Shown here: positions 41,857 to 52,985 of the stretch, piece by piece
Layout: the number at the start of each line of letters is the position of its first letter
How positions within the stretch are numbered: position 1 is the first letter of the stretch
Assembly: GCF_009469595.2 (NCBI RefSeq)
Contig: NZ_SSXV01000007.1
Location: 62,001 to 126,000 of the forward strand
DNA: 64,000 nucleotides
Origin: Thauera sp. 2A1
GTDB lineage: Bacteria > Pseudomonadota > Gammaproteobacteria > Burkholderiales > Rhodocyclaceae
Direction: 5' to 3'
Position numbers and translations under genes: made by a program
The notes under the pieces: generated by a model
The model's input: only the letters and a program-made list of their open reading frames with translations
Database searches by the model: none
Told to the model about the DNA's origin: nothing

Positions 41857-42999
41857 TCAGGTCTGCTTGGAGATGCGGCTGCGCTGGATGCTCATGAGGA
41901 TCCCGACACCGAGACAGAGCGTGACGAGCGCAGTTCCCCCGTAGCTGATGAAGGGCAGCGGCACCCCCACCACCGGCAGGATGCCGCTCACCATACCCAT
42001 GTTCACGAAGGCATAGGTGAAAAAGATCATCGTGATCGCGCCGGCCAGCAGGCGCGTGCCCAGCGTCGGCGCCACCAGCGCGATGTGAAAGCCGCGCACC
42101 AGCAGCAGCAGGTACGTGGCAAGCAGGACCAGCGTGCCGACCAGCCCGAACTCCTCGGACAGCACGGCAAAGATGAAATCGGTGTGGCGCTCGGGCAGGA
42201 AGGACAGGTGGGTCTGGGTGCCGTTCTGCCAGCCCTTGCCGGTGATGCCGCCCGAGCCGATGGCGATCGTCGACTGGATGATGTGGAAGCCCTTGCCAAG
42301 CGGATCCTGCGTCGGGTCGAGCAGCGTGCACACACGATGCTTCTGGTATTCGCGCATCACCTTCCAGTCCACGTCGGGCTGGCAGATGGTGTCGCCAAAG
42401 GCGACGATGGAGCCGATGCCGACGATGCCCACCAGCGCCACCGGCACGATCAGCTTCCAGCTCAGGCCGGCGAAGAAGATCACGTAGAACCCGGCCGCCG
42501 CCACCAGCACGCTGGTGCCCAGGTCGGGCTGGACCAGGATCAGGCCGACGGGCACGACCAGCATCAGCCCGGCGACGATGAACTCGCGCAGGCCGATGCG
42601 CCCCTCGCGTTGCTGGAAGAACCAGGCCAGCATCATCGGCATCGCGATCTTCATCAGCTCGGAGGGCTGGATGCGGGTGACGCCGATGTCGAGCCAGCGG
42701 CGCGCCCCCTTCGATACCTCGCCGAAGAGATCCACTCCGACCAGCAGCACGGTACCGAGCAGGTAAAGCGGCAAGGCCATGCCGAGCAGGCGCTGCGGCG
42801 GAATGGCCGCCACCACCCACATCGTCACCAGCGCGATGGCGCCGTGCAGCAACTGGGAATCGAGGCGCTCAGGCGAGGCGCTGCCCATGATCACCAGCGC
42901 ATAGCCCATGAGCGTCAGCAGCACCAGCAGCAGGACGGGATCGAGCGCGCGCAGCAGCCTGCGCACCACCTCGAGCAGATGCACGGAGTAATCGCTCAT
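41857..42999 (-). CDS. rodA: Rod-shape peptidoglycan polymerase RodA (MrdB)
   Basis: A 380-residue SEDS glycosyltransferase with about ten helices. Family segments include WLDIGVTRIQPSELMKIAMPMMLAWF, LILVQPDLGTS (catalytic Asp region) and LPERHTDFIFAVLSEEFGL. The C-terminal GVPLPFISYGGTALVTL is the SEDS signature. It polymerises lipid II along the cell wall together with MrdA. It overlaps mrdA by ATGA. Confidence 0.96.
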   Translation of the reverse strand: MSDYSVHLLEVVRRLLRALDPVLLLVLLTLMGYALVIMGSASPERLDSQLLHGAIALVTMWVVAAIPPQRLLGMALPLYLLGTVLLVGVDLFGEVSKGARRWLDIGVTRIQPSELMKIAMPMMLAWFFQQREGRIGLREFIVAGLMLVVPVGLILVQPDLGTSVLVAAAGFYVIFFAGLSWKLIVPVALVGIVGIGSIVAFGDTICQPDVDWKVMREYQKHRVCTLLDPTQDPLGKGFHIIQSTIAIGSGGITGKGWQNGTQTHLSFLPERHTDFIFAVLSEEFGLVGTLVLLATYLLLLVRGFHIALVAPTLGTRLLAGAITMIFFTYAFVNMGMVSGILPVVGVPLPFISYGGTALVTLCLGVGILMSIQRSRISKQT

Positions 43000-44885
43000 T
43001 CGTCGCTCTCCACGGCGTCGGCGTCCTCGTCCGCGGGCTGGTCGGCACGGCTCTTGAGCAGGTGGTAGTCGATCACCCGGCGCGCGATCGGCGCCGCCGA
43101 CTGCGCGCCGAAGCCGCCGTTCTCCACCAGCACGGCGAGCGCGATCTTCGGCTTGTCGGCCGGCGCGTAGGCGATGAACCAGGAATGGTCGCGCAGGCGC
43201 TCGCTGACGCGCCCTTCGACGTACTTGCCGCCCTTCAGCGAGAACACCTGCGCGGTGCCGGTCTTGCCGCCCACCTCGTAGGGGGCGCCGCGGAAGGCGC
43301 GCGCGCCGGTGCCCGACTTGTTCACGTCGACCATCGCCGAGCGCACCGCTGCCACATGCGCCGGGTTGAGGGAGATCGTGCGCAGCGGCTCGGGCGCCAC
43401 CGGGCGTTTCACGCCGTGGGCATCGAGCACGTTGCGCACAAGATGCGGCCGGAACAGCTTGCCGTCATTGACGACTGCCGCCAGCGCGTTGGCGAGCTGC
43501 ACCGGCGTGTAGGCGTTGTAGCCCTGGCCGATGCCCACCGAGATCGTCTCGCCGCCATACCAGCGCTGCAGTTCGGCTTTGCGGAAGCGCTTCCTCTTCC
43601 ACTCGGGCGATGGCAGCACGCCTTCCGCCTCGCCCGGCAGGTCGATGCCGGTGCGCGCGCCGAAGCCCAGCGGCCCCATGAAGCCGGCAATGGCGTCGAT
43701 GCCGAGATCGTTGGCAAGCTGGTAGTAGAAGGTGTTGCACGACACGACGATGGACTTGTGGATGTCCACCATGCCGTGACCACCGACCCTATCGTCCATG
43801 AAGCGGTGGCCGCCGAAGTTGAAGTAGCCCGGATCGGCCATCGCGTAGCCCAGCGTGCGCTTGCCGGTGGTGAGGCCGGCCAGCGCCATGAAGGGCTTGA
43901 AGGTCGAGCCCGGCGGATAGGCGGAGAAGATCGCGCGATTGAGCAGCGGATGGTCGGGCGAGTCGTTGAGCTCCTTCCAGTCCTGCGTCGAGATGCCTTC
44001 GACGAAGAGGTTGGGATCGAAGGTCGGCGTCGATACCAGCGCCAGCACGCCCCCCGTCTCCGGCTCGATCGCGACCAGCGCGCCACGGCGCTTGCCGAAA
44101 GCCGCTTCGGCCACCTTCTGCAGCTCGATGTCGAGCGTCAGCTCGAGGTCGCTGCCGGGCACGGCAGGCGAGCGCGCCAGCGCCCTCACCGCGCGGCCGC
44201 CGGCGTTCACCTCGACCTGCTCGAAGCCGGTCTGGCCATGCAGCTCGGCCTCGTACGACTGCTCCAGCCCCGCCTTGCCGATGTATTCCGAGCCGCGATA
44301 GTTGGCGGTGTCGCCCCGCTCCTCGATGCGATCGACGTCGCGCTGGTTCATGCGGCCGATGTAGCCGATGATGTGCGACGCCGTCGCTCCCAGCGGATAG
44401 TCGCGGAACAGGCGAGCCTGCACTTCGACGCCCGGGAAGCGATAGCGCTGGGCGACGAAGCGCGCGACCTCCTCGTCGCTGAGACGGGTACGGATCGGGA
44501 CGCTGTCGAAGTTGCGGCTTTCCTCGAGGATCTTGCGGAAACGGCGCCGGTCGCGCGGCTCGATGGGGATGATCTCCGAGAGTCCGTCTATCGTCGCTTC
44601 CAGGTCACCGACGCGCGACGGCGTGATCTCCAGCGTGTATGCGGCATAGTTGCGCGCCAGCACGACGCCGTTGCGGTCCACGATGGTGCCGCGCTTGGGC
44701 ACGGTGGGCAGCAGCGCGATGCGGTTGTCTTCGGCGCGGGTCAGGTAGTAATCGTGCCGCTTCACCTGCAGGTAGTAGAAGCGCGAGGCCAGCAGGCCGA
44801 AGCAGACGAGCACGAACAGCGCAGCCACGGCGACGCGGCGGCGGAAGCGCGCGCTGTCCTGGTCGGGAGTGCGGAATTCGGCCAT
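42996..44885 (-). CDS. mrdA: Penicillin-binding protein 2 (MrdA), elongation transpeptidase
   Basis: A 629-residue class B PBP. A single N-terminal membrane helix (VAVAALFVLVCFGLLASRFYYLQV) leads into a pedestal domain. The transpeptidase domain has YPPGSTFKPFMALAGL (SxxK), VVSCNTFYYQLAND (SxN) and VGGKTGTAQVF (KTG). It cross-links glycan made by RodA in the elongasome. The start at 44885 (MAEFRTPDQ) gives the family N-terminus; the frame to 45266 runs through mreD in the wrong frame. The gap to mreD is 11 bp. Confidence 0.96.
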   Translation of the reverse strand: MAEFRTPDQDSARFRRRVAVAALFVLVCFGLLASRFYYLQVKRHDYYLTRAEDNRIALLPTVPKRGTIVDRNGVVLARNYAAYTLEITPSRVGDLEATIDGLSEIIPIEPRDRRRFRKILEESRNFDSVPIRTRLSDEEVARFVAQRYRFPGVEVQARLFRDYPLGATASHIIGYIGRMNQRDVDRIEERGDTANYRGSEYIGKAGLEQSYEAELHGQTGFEQVEVNAGGRAVRALARSPAVPGSDLELTLDIELQKVAEAAFGKRRGALVAIEPETGGVLALVSTPTFDPNLFVEGISTQDWKELNDSPDHPLLNRAIFSAYPPGSTFKPFMALAGLTTGKRTLGYAMADPGYFNFGGHRFMDDRVGGHGMVDIHKSIVVSCNTFYYQLANDLGIDAIAGFMGPLGFGARTGIDLPGEAEGVLPSPEWKRKRFRKAELQRWYGGETISVGIGQGYNAYTPVQLANALAAVVNDGKLFRPHLVRNVLDAHGVKRPVAPEPLRTISLNPAHVAAVRSAMVDVNKSGTGARAFRGAPYEVGGKTGTAQVFSLKGGKYVEGRVSERLRDHSWFIAYAPADKPKIALAVLVENGGFGAQSAAPIARRVIDYHLLKSRADQPADEDADAVESDE

Positions 44886-44896
44886 CGGCGCGGCGC

Positions 44897-45418
44897 TCAG
44901 ATCGGCCGGTTGTCGTCGCGGTCGACCGGCTGGAACTGCGGCAGCAGCAGCAGGTAGGTGAGCGGCACCCACAGCAGCAGGCTGGTGAAGCTCGACAGGA
45001 AGTACGACCAGCCAGGGAACTCCGCCCCGGCGATCATGCGCACGACCACCATCAGCACCTGCGACGCGAGCAGCATGGGCAGCACATGCAGCGCCTGCTG
45101 CAGCGGCGGGAACCACATCAGCCGGCGCGCGAGGCCATTGACCAGGTAGGCCAGCACCACATAGGCCAGCGCATGTTGCCCGAGCGCGGCGCCGAGGCCG
45201 ACATCGACGAGCAGGCCGAAGACGAAGCCGGTGCCCATGCCGATGCGCAGCGGCTCGCGGATACACCAGACCGCCAGCACCAGCGCCACCCAGTCGGGCA
45301 CGCCAGGCGTGCGTCCGGTCGGGATGTATTCCAGACCGAGTGCGACGAACAGGCTCAGGTAGATGAACCAGCCCTTGGCCGGCAGCAGGATGCGGCTGGA
45401 TCGATTACTCGGCTGCAT
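44897..45418 (-). CDS. mreD: Rod-shape-determining membrane protein MreD
   Basis: A 173-residue protein with about five helices, starting at PAKGWFIYLSLFVALGLEYIP. TGFVFGLLVDVGLGAALGQHALAYVVLAYLVNGLARR is the MreD signature. It links MreC and the RodA/MrdA complex in the inner membrane. It starts 3 bp after the mreC stop. Confidence 0.94.
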   Translation of the reverse strand: MQPSNRSSRILLPAKGWFIYLSLFVALGLEYIPTGRTPGVPDWVALVLAVWCIREPLRIGMGTGFVFGLLVDVGLGAALGQHALAYVVLAYLVNGLARRLMWFPPLQQALHVLPMLLASQVLMVVVRMIAGAEFPGWSYFLSSFTSLLLWVPLTYLLLLPQFQPVDRDDNRPI

Positions 45419-45421
45419 GGC

Positions 45422-46318
45422 TCAGCGCCCCTTACCCTTCTTCTTTTCCACCGGCGGCGCGGGCGCGGGCGGAGCCGGCGGCAAGTCCACGCGGCCGATC
45501 ACCAGCACCTGCATGCTGCGCTCCACGCCGGCGAGCGGCTCGCACACGATGCCGGCAAAGGCATCGCCCTCGCGGTCCACCGAGACAACGGTGGCCACCG
45601 GCAGCCCGGGCACGAAGACGCCGTCCAGCCCCGACGTCACCAGGCGGTCGCCCGGCTGAATGTCGGCCGAGCCGATCACGAAGCGCATTTCCAGGCGACC
45701 CTGGCCGGCGCCGAACAGCACCCCGCGCAGGCCGTTGCGCTCGACCTGAACGGGGATGGCCTGGTTGCGGTCGGTGAGCAGCGTCACCTCCGACTGCACC
45801 GGAAACACCCGCGTCACCTGGCCGATGACGCCGCCAGCGTCCACCACCGCAAGGCCGGGCTCGATGCCCTGCTGCGCGCCGCGATCGAGGATGACCTTGC
45901 GCGCGAACGGGTCGGGCGCGTTGTACAGGATGTCGGCAGCGATGCTGCGCGTCTGCACGCGCTGCGCCATCTCGAGCAGCTTGCGCAGATGAGCATTTTC
46001 CTGCTGCAGCAATTCATAGCGCAGCAGACGCTCGCCCGAACCGAGCTGCTGGCGGCGCAGTTCGGCGTTGTCGCGCTGCACTTCGACCAGGGTGGCGAAA
46101 TACACCGACGCATTGCGCACCACGTCGGCCGGTGTTGCCGCCGCCATCTGCAGGGGATAGGTGACCACCGACATCGCGTGCCGGAACACTTCCAGGTAGC
46201 GAAAGCGCAGATCCGACACCAGCATCGCCAGGCACACGCTGACGAACAGCATCAGGCGCACCAGCGGTGCCGGTCCGCGCCGGAAGATCGGAGGCGGCTT
46301 GTGGCCGACGAGGGACAT
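45422..46318 (-). CDS. mreC: Rod-shape-determining protein MreC
   Basis: A 298-residue bitopic protein. The N-terminal membrane helix is LVRLMLFVSVCLAMLVSD. A coiled coil lies at ~80-115 (LRRQQLGSGERLLRYELLQQENAHLRKLLEMA). Periplasmic beta domains follow (VVDAGGVIGQVTRVFPVQSEVTLLTD, GDRLVTSGLDGVFVPGLPVATV). The Pro/Lys-rich tail (PPAPPAPAPPVEKKKGKGR) is variable. It scaffolds the elongasome in the periplasm. Confidence 0.95.
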   Translation of the reverse strand: MSLVGHKPPPIFRRGPAPLVRLMLFVSVCLAMLVSDLRFRYLEVFRHAMSVVTYPLQMAAATPADVVRNASVYFATLVEVQRDNAELRRQQLGSGERLLRYELLQQENAHLRKLLEMAQRVQTRSIAADILYNAPDPFARKVILDRGAQQGIEPGLAVVDAGGVIGQVTRVFPVQSEVTLLTDRNQAIPVQVERNGLRGVLFGAGQGRLEMRFVIGSADIQPGDRLVTSGLDGVFVPGLPVATVVSVDREGDAFAGIVCEPLAGVERSMQVLVIGRVDLPPAPPAPAPPVEKKKGKGR

Positions 46319-46377
46319 CGGAGGGATCCGGGATCAGCGCGTCGCCGGCACGCGCCGGCGACGAAGGCTCGGGCCGC

Positions 46378-47520
<1,143 letters not shown>

Positions 47521-47521
47521 T

Positions 47522-47546
47522 TATGATAACCTACAAATCTTTGTAG
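47522..47546. promoter_or_regulatory. mreB-gatC divergent region with a 16-bp palindrome
   Basis: CTACAAA-TC-TTTGTAG (47531-47546) is a perfect palindrome with 7-bp arms in an AT-rich patch that also contains TATGAT (47522-47527), a possible -10 for either direction. It lies 110 bp from mreB and 22 bp from gatC. It could be an operator or part of a promoter. No -35 is clear. Confidence 0.4.
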
Positions 47547-47568
47547 ACTCAGCAGGTTTTGTTACCTC

Positions 47569-47856
47569 ATGTCGCTGTCCAACGAACAGGTCGGGCACAT
47601 CGCCCGCCTCGCGCGCATCGCGCTCACCGACGCTGAAATCGAGTCCACCCGCGCCAAGCTCAACGACATCTTTGCGCTGATCGAGCAGATGCAGGCGGTC
47701 GACACCACCGGCGTGGCGCCGATGAGCCATCCGCAGGAACTCGCCACCCGCCTGCGGCCCGATATCGTCACCGAGACCGACCGCCGCGAAGCCTTCCAGA
47801 AGGTCGCGCCGCAGACCGAAGCCGGGCTCTACCTCGTGCCCAAAGTCATCGAATGA
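47569..47856 (+). CDS. gatC: Asp/Glu-tRNA amidotransferase subunit GatC
   Basis: A 95-residue subunit: [23 protein letters not shown], then [46 protein letters not shown] and the typical C-terminus [11 protein letters not shown]. It wraps around GatA and holds the GatCAB complex that turns Glu-tRNA(Gln) and Asp-tRNA(Asn) into the amide forms. gatA follows after 61 bp. Confidence 0.95.
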   Translation: MSLSNEQVGHIARLARIALTDAEIESTRAKLNDIFALIEQMQAVDTTGVAPMSHPQELATRLRPDIVTETDRREAFQKVAPQTEAGLYLVPKVIE

Positions 47857-47917
47857 AGCCCGTGCGGGCGCCGGCCACCTGATTGCGCCGGCTCCGCGCC
47901 CCACCACCGCCGACACC

Positions 47918-49390
47918 ATGATCAATGCCTCCCTCGTGGAACTGCGCCGCGCGCTCGACGCCAGGCAGATTTCCAGCGTCGAGCTCGCCACGCTGTTCCT
48001 GGACCGCATCACCGCGCTGAACCCGCAACTGAACGCCTTCATCACCGTCGACCGTGACGGCGCGCTGACCGCCGCGCGCGCGGCCGACGCGCGCATCGCC
48101 GCCGGCGACGCCGGTCCGCTGACCGGCATCCCGCTCGCCCACAAGGACGTGTTCTGCACCGAAGGCGTGCTGACCACCTGCGCGTCGAAAATGCTCGGCA
48201 ACTTCGTCAGCCCCTACGACGCCCACGTCGTCAGCCTGCTGAAGGCCGCCGGCGCAGTAAGCCTGGGCAAGACCAACATGGACGAGTTCGCGATGGGCTC
48301 GTCGAACGAAAACTCCTACTACGGGCCGGTGAAGAACCCCTGGGACGCCACCCGCGTGCCCGGCGGCTCGAGCGGCGGTTCCGCCGCCGCGGTGGCGGCG
48401 CGCCTGGCACCGATCGCCACCGGCACCGACACCGGTGGCTCGGTGCGCCAGCCCGCGTCTTTCTGCGGCATCACCGGCATCAAGCCGACCTACGGCCTGG
48501 TGAGCCGCTACGGCATGGTCGCCTTCGCCTCGTCGCTCGACCAGGGCGGCGCCTTCGGCGCCAGCGCCGAGGACTGCGCGCTGCTGCTGTCGGCGATGAC
48601 CGGCTTCGACGAACGCGATTCCACCAGCCTGGAACGCCCCGCCGAGGACTACGCCGCCGCGCTCGCCGCGCCGGCTGCAGGCAAGCCGCTCGACGGCCTG
48701 CGCATCGGCCTGCCGCGCGAGTTCTTCGCCGAAGGCATGGCCGACGGCGTGCGCACTGCGATCGAAGCGGCGCTGGCACAGTACCGCGCGCTCGGCGCGA
48801 CCACCGTCGAGGTGTCGCTGCCCAATGCGAAGCTGGCGATCCCCGCCTATTACGTGATCGCGCCGGCCGAGTGCTCGAGCAACCTCAGCCGCTTCGACGG
48901 CGTGCGCTACGGCCACCGCGCCGCCGAATACACCGACCTCGCCGACATGTACGGCAAGAGCCGCGCGGAAGGTTTCGGCGCCGAAGTGAAGCGCCGCATC
49001 CTGGTGGGCACCTACGTGCTGTCGCACGGCTACTACGACGCTTACTACCTGCAGGCGCAGCGCCTGCGCCGGCTCATCGCCGAGGACTTCAAGGCCGCGC
49101 TGGCGCAATGCGACGTGATCGCCGGCCCGACCGTCCCCAACACCGCCTGGGCGCTCGGGGAAATGGCCGACGACCCGGTGCAGATGTACCTGTCGGACAT
49201 CTACACCATCGCGGTGAACCTCGCCGGCCTGCCCGGCCTGTCGCACCCCTGCGGCTTCGACGCGCAAGGGCTGCCGGTCGGCCTGCAACTGGTGGGTGAC
49301 TACTTCAGCGAGGCGCGCCTGCTGGCCACCACCCACCGCTTCCAGCAGGCCACCGACTGGCATCGGCAGCGGCCGGCGTGCGCCCAATGA
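47918..49390 (+). CDS. gatA: Asp/Glu-tRNA amidotransferase subunit GatA
   Basis: A 490-residue amidase of the Ser-cisSer-Lys class. The Lys is in [12 protein letters not shown] (~77), and the serines are in [32 protein letters not shown] (~148-180). It releases ammonia from glutamine and passes it to Gat[24 protein letters not shown] near the C-terminus is also typical. Its stop overlaps (ATGA) a lipoprotein gene that sits where gatB would normally follow. Confidence 0.97.
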   Translation: MINASLVELRRALDARQISSVELATLFLDRITALNPQLNAFITVDRDGALTAARAADARIAAGDAGPLTGIPLAHKDVFCTEGVLTTCASKMLGNFVSPYDAHVVSLLKAAGAVSLGKTNMDEFAMGSSNENSYYGPVKNPWDATRVPGGSSGGSAAAVAARLAPIATGTDTGGSVRQPASFCGITGIKPTYGLVSRYGMVAFASSLDQGGAFGASAEDCALLLSAMTGFDERDSTSLERPAEDYAAALAAPAAGKPLDGLRIGLPREFFAEGMADGVRTAIEAALAQYRALGATTVEVSLPNAKLAIPAYYVIAPAECSSNLSRFDGVRYGHRAAEYTDLADMYGKSRAEGFGAEVKRRILVGTYVLSHGYYDAYYLQAQRLRRLIAEDFKAALAQCDVIAGPTVPNTAWALGEMADDPVQMYLSDIYTIAVNLAGLPGLSHPCGFDAQGLPVGLQLVGDYFSEARLLATTHRFQQATDWHRQRPACAQ

Positions 49391-49863
49391 CTGCGCGCCG
49401 CGCGCCGCACGCCGGCTGGCTCGGCGCCCTCGCCGCGGCCGTGCTGGCGGCGGCGTGCGCCACGCCGTCACTGGAGCCTGGCGTCGGCGTGACGCGGCCG
49501 GGAGGTCGGCTGCAGCCGATGCCGCTGCGGCCGCTCGACGTCAGGGCGGACTGCAGTTTCACCGACGAGGTGGGCTACGGCGCACGAGCCATGCTCGACG
49601 TCAGCTACGCCGAGGTGAAGGCTTTCTCGGCCACGGTGAACGTGCCCAGGCGCGGCAGTTGCCGCATCGACGGCGAGTTCGCCCAGGTGAAGCGCACGCC
49701 GCACGTCGAGCTGCGTGCGCGTGACGGCTGCACCGTCAGCATGTGGGAACAGGGCGAGCAGGTCACCGTCGCCTTCACCCACTGCGCCAGCCGCTGCACC
49801 GCCGGCACCTTCGACTACGTGTGGCCGATCATCGTCGATCGCCGCACCGGCCAGTGCCACTGA
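49387..49863 (+). CDS. Putative lipoprotein inserted between gatA and gatB
   Basis: A 158-residue protein. The signal peptide ends in a lipobox (LAAACATP, Cys ~24). The mature part has a conserved-looking cysteine set ([53 protein letters not shown]) that suggests disulfides. It is probably periplasmic and beta-rich; no family is recognised. The start at 49387 overlaps the gatA stop (ATGA), and gatB follows after 70 bp, so it shares the gat transcript without any obvious link to tRNA amidation. Confidence 0.78.
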   Translation: MTARRAPHAGWLGALAAAVLAAACATPSLEPGVGVTRPGGRLQPMPLRPLDVRADCSFTDEVGYGARAMLDVSYAEVKAFSATVNVPRRGSCRIDGEFAQVKRTPHVELRARDGCTVSMWEQGEQVTVAFTHCASRCTAGTFDYVWPIIVDRRTGQCH

Positions 49864-49933
49864 GGCCGGGCCGCACAACCGAATTTGATGCGCGGCCGCC
49901 GTCGGGCAGCCGCAGGCAGGAACGGAAACGACC

Positions 49934-51394
49934 ATGAGCAGAACCGATTGGGAAGTCGTCATCGGGCTGGAAGTGCATGCCCAGCTCAACACCGCCAGCA
50001 AGATCTTCTCCGGCGCCAGCACCGCCTTCGGCGCCGAGCCCAACCGCCAGACCAGCGCGGTGGACATCGCCCTGCCCGGCGTGCTGCCGGTGCTCAACCG
50101 CGGCGCCGTAGAGCGCGCGATCCGCTTCGGCCTGGCGATTGGCGCCCATGTCGCGCCGACCAGCGTGTTCGCGCGCAAGAACTACTTCTACCCTGACCTG
50201 CCGAAGGGCTACCAGATCAGCCAGTTCGAGCTGCCGGTGGTGCAGGGCGGCGAGATCACGATCCGCGTCGGCGAAGGCGACAAGGCGTATGAGAAGACGG
50301 TGCGCCTGACCCGCGCCCACCTCGAGGAAGACGCCGGCAAGAGCCTGCACGAGGACTTCCACGGCATGACGGGCATCGACCTCAACCGCGCCGGCACGCC
50401 ACTGCTCGAGATCGTCTCGGAACCGGACATGCGTTCGTCGGCCGAGGCGGTGGCCTACGCCCGCGCGCTGCACGCGCTGGTGCGCTGGATCGACATCTGC
50501 GACGGCAACATGCAGGAAGGCTCGTTCCGCTGCGACGCCAACGTGTCGGTGCGGCACAAAGGCGCGACCGAATTCGGCACCCGGCGCGAGATCAAGAACC
50601 TCAACTCGTTCCGTTTCCTGCAGCAGGCGATCGACTACGAGGTGCAATGGCAGATCGCCACCATCGAGGACGGCGGCAGGATCCAGCAGGCCACCGTGCT
50701 GTTCGACCCCGACAGCGGCGAGACGCGCATGATGCGCTCGAAGGAAGACGCGCACGATTACCGCTACTTCCCCGACCCCGACCTGCTCCCGCTGGTGATT
50801 TCCGACGAGTGGAAGGCGCGCGTGCAGGCGGACATGCCCGAGCTGCCGGGTGCGATGAAGGCCCGCTTCATGGACGAATGGGGCCTGTCTGCATACGACG
50901 CCACGACGCTGACCGCCTCCAAGGAAGTCGCCGATTTCTACCAGGCCACGGTGTCGGCCGCGAGCGCTGCGCTGGCCAAGCCCTGCGCGAACTGGGTGAT
51001 GGGCGACCTCGCCGCGCGCCTGAACAAGGCCGAGCTCGACATCTCCGCGTCGCCGGTCTCGCCCGCGCAGCTCGCCGGCCTGGTGGCGCGCATCGCCGAC
51101 AACACCATCTCCAACGCCATAGGCAAGAAGGTGTTTGACGCGTTGTGGAACGGCGAGTGCACGACGGCCGATGAAATCATCGACAGGCAGGGCCTGAAGC
51201 AGGTCACCGACATCGGCGCGATCGAGGCCATCATCGACGAGGTGCTGGCCGCCAACCCGAAGTCGGTCGAGGAGTTCCGTGCCGGCAAGGAGAAGGCCTT
51301 CAATGCGCTGGTCGGCCAGGCGATGAAGGCGAGCAAGGGCAAGGCCAACCCGTCGCAGGTGAATGAGCTGCTGAGGAAGAAGCTGGGCGGTTGA
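49934..51394 (+). CDS. gatB: Asp/Glu-tRNA amidotransferase subunit GatB
   Basis: A 486-residue kinase/transamidase subunit: [75 protein letters not shown], the metal/ATP-site [13 protein letters not shown] segment ([11 protein letters not shown]), and [12 protein letters not shown]. The C-terminal helical and YqeY-like tail domains are complete. It activates Glu- or Asp-tRNA and adds ammonia delivered from GatA. Confidence 0.97.
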   Translation: MSRTDWEVVIGLEVHAQLNTASKIFSGASTAFGAEPNRQTSAVDIALPGVLPVLNRGAVERAIRFGLAIGAHVAPTSVFARKNYFYPDLPKGYQISQFELPVVQGGEITIRVGEGDKAYEKTVRLTRAHLEEDAGKSLHEDFHGMTGIDLNRAGTPLLEIVSEPDMRSSAEAVAYARALHALVRWIDICDGNMQEGSFRCDANVSVRHKGATEFGTRREIKNLNSFRFLQQAIDYEVQWQIATIEDGGRIQQATVLFDPDSGETRMMRSKEDAHDYRYFPDPDLLPLVISDEWKARVQADMPELPGAMKARFMDEWGLSAYDATTLTASKEVADFYQATVSAASAALAKPCANWVMGDLAARLNKAELDISASPVSPAQLAGLVARIADNTISNAIGKKVFDALWNGECTTADEIIDRQGLKQVTDIGAIEAIIDEVLAANPKSVEEFRAGKEKAFNALVGQAMKASKGKANPSQVNELLRKKLGG

Positions 51395-51409
51395 GTCCCG
51401 AAGGACGCA

Positions 51410-51515
51410 GGTCTGGCGGTGGGGGATGCGTGGAGCAGGCGAGCACTGTCCGAGTCCCGAGCGCAGCGAGGTCGAGTTGCGCAGCCTGACGGAACGCATC
51501 CCCCACCGCCAGACC
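51410..51515. repeat. Palindromic element D (21-bp perfect arms, reverse orientation)
   Basis: The arm at 51410-51430 (GGTCTGGCGGTGGGGGATGC plus G) pairs perfectly with 51495-51515. Its centre, read on the minus strand, is nearly identical to that of element C. It starts 15 bp after gatB in the 229-bp gap before the amidotransferase gene; nothing else is seen in the gap. Confidence 0.88.
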
Positions 51516-51623
51516 GGATTCGAAGCCCATATCGCAGACCTCGGTCCCACAACGGTCCAAAGCTGCCGCTGAGCGCACGCAGCTACAATCCGTTTCGGGA
51601 CAACGCTCCGCAGGAGACGATCG

Positions 51624-52448
51624 ATGTGCCAGCTCCTCGGCATGAACTGCAACGTGCCGACCGATATCTGCTTCTCGTTCGCGGGCTTTCGCGCGCGCGG
51701 CGGGCTCACCGACCACCACCGCGACGGCTGGGGCATCGCCTTCTTCGAAGGCGCCGGTGCGCGCGTCTTCCTCGACCCCTGCGCCAGCGCCTCGTCGCCG
51801 GTGGCCGAGCTGGTGCGCAGCTATCCGATCCGCTCGGTGAACGTCATCGCCCACATCCGAAAGGCCACGCAGGGCGAAGTGAAGCTGGAGAACACACACC
51901 CCTTCCAGCGCGAACTGTGGGGGCGCTACTGGATCTTCGCCCACAACGGCAACCTGCTCGCCTACCAGCCGGCGCTGTCCGGCCGCTTCCTGCCGGTGGG
52001 CAGCACCGATTCCGAGCGCGCCTTCTGCCACATTCTCGACACGCTGGCGCAGCGCTTCCCCGATGGCCCGCCCTCACCCGTCGCACTGCACTCGGCCCTG
52101 CGCGAACTGGCGACGACGATCGGCAGCCACGGCGAATTCAACTTCCTGCTGTCGGACGGCGAACGCCTCTTCGCGCACTGCTCGTCGCGGCTGTGCTACG
52201 TGGTGCGCAAGGCCCCCTTCCCGGTCGCCCACCTCGCCGACGAGGACGTGTCGGTGGACTTCAACGAGGTGACCTCGCCCACCGACCGCGTCGCCATCAT
52301 CGTTACCACGCCGCTCACCGACAACGAGGCCTGGCAGCAGATTCCACCGGGCACGCTGCTGGCATTCCACGACGGCGAGCCCGAAGCGCTGGGCGAAACG
52401 GCCACCGTGGCGGCGCCACCGGGCGGCCGAATCTCCTCGCCTGCGTAA
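51624..52448 (+). CDS. Class II glutamine amidotransferase (YafJ-like)
   Basis: A 274-residue Ntn-hydrolase. MCQLLGMNCN exposes Cys2 as the nucleophile after Met removal. DHHRDGWGIAFFEG, VNVIAHIRKATQGEVKLENTHPFQ and WIFAHNGNL are the glutamine-site segments. It lacks any synthase domain, as in YafJ/EgtC-like stand-alone amidases, so the acceptor of ammonia is unknown. The ATG at 51624 has AGGAG upstream. A HIT-family gene follows on the same strand. Confidence 0.92.
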   Translation: MCQLLGMNCNVPTDICFSFAGFRARGGLTDHHRDGWGIAFFEGAGARVFLDPCASASSPVAELVRSYPIRSVNVIAHIRKATQGEVKLENTHPFQRELWGRYWIFAHNGNLLAYQPALSGRFLPVGSTDSERAFCHILDTLAQRFPDGPPSPVALHSALRELATTIGSHGEFNFLLSDGERLFAHCSSRLCYVVRKAPFPVAHLADEDVSVDFNEVTSPTDRVAIIVTTPLTDNEAWQQIPPGTLLAFHDGEPEALGETATVAAPPGGRISSPA

Positions 52449-52534
52449 ATGTTCTGCGTACGCGCATCGCCGTCACGTTAGAGTTATGGGCCGTTCCCTG
52501 CCAGTCTGCCTCCTCCATCCACCGCGAGCTTGTC

Positions 52535-52960
52535 ATGGATTGTCCGCTGTGCGCTGCGCTGTCCCGCGCCGAGAGTGCTGAAACGCTGCTCTTCGAGGAT
52601 GACCGCTGTCGGGTCATCCGCGTCGCCGATGAAGCCTATCCGGGCTTCTGCCGCGTGCTGTGGAAGCGGCACGTGGCCGAAATGACCGAGCTCGCGGCGG
52701 CGGAGCGACACCACCTGATGGACGTCGTGTTCGCCACCGAACAGGCGCTGCGCGAGTCGATGAACCCGGACAAGATCAACCTCGCGAGCTTGGGCAACAT
52801 GGTGCCGCACCTGCACTGGCATGTCATTCCGCGCTTCCGTGACGATCGGCACTTTCCCGAGCCGATCTGGGGCGCCCCCCAACGCAACGGCGCAGTGCAT
52901 GCCGCGCCGCCGACGGCCGCGCTCGCCCGATCCATCGCTGCAGCACTGACGCACGGCTGA
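52535..52960 (+). CDS. HIT family nucleotide hydrolase/transferase
   Basis: A 141-residue histidine-triad protein. The active motif HLHWHVIPR (~90-98) matches HxHxHxx with the last His replaced by the HxHxH-I-P form common in bacterial HIT proteins. MDCPLCAALS at the N-terminus is a possible metal-binding CxxC. FPEPIWGAPQR near the end is typical of the subgroup. It would cleave nucleotide phosphoramidates or similar. It lies 86 bp after the amidotransferase gene. Confidence 0.9.
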   Translation: MDCPLCAALSRAESAETLLFEDDRCRVIRVADEAYPGFCRVLWKRHVAEMTELAAAERHHLMDVVFATEQALRESMNPDKINLASLGNMVPHLHWHVIPRFRDDRHFPEPIWGAPQRNGAVHAAPPTAALARSIAAALTHG

Positions 52961-52985
52961 TCCCGCCACGCGTACGAGCCCAGAC

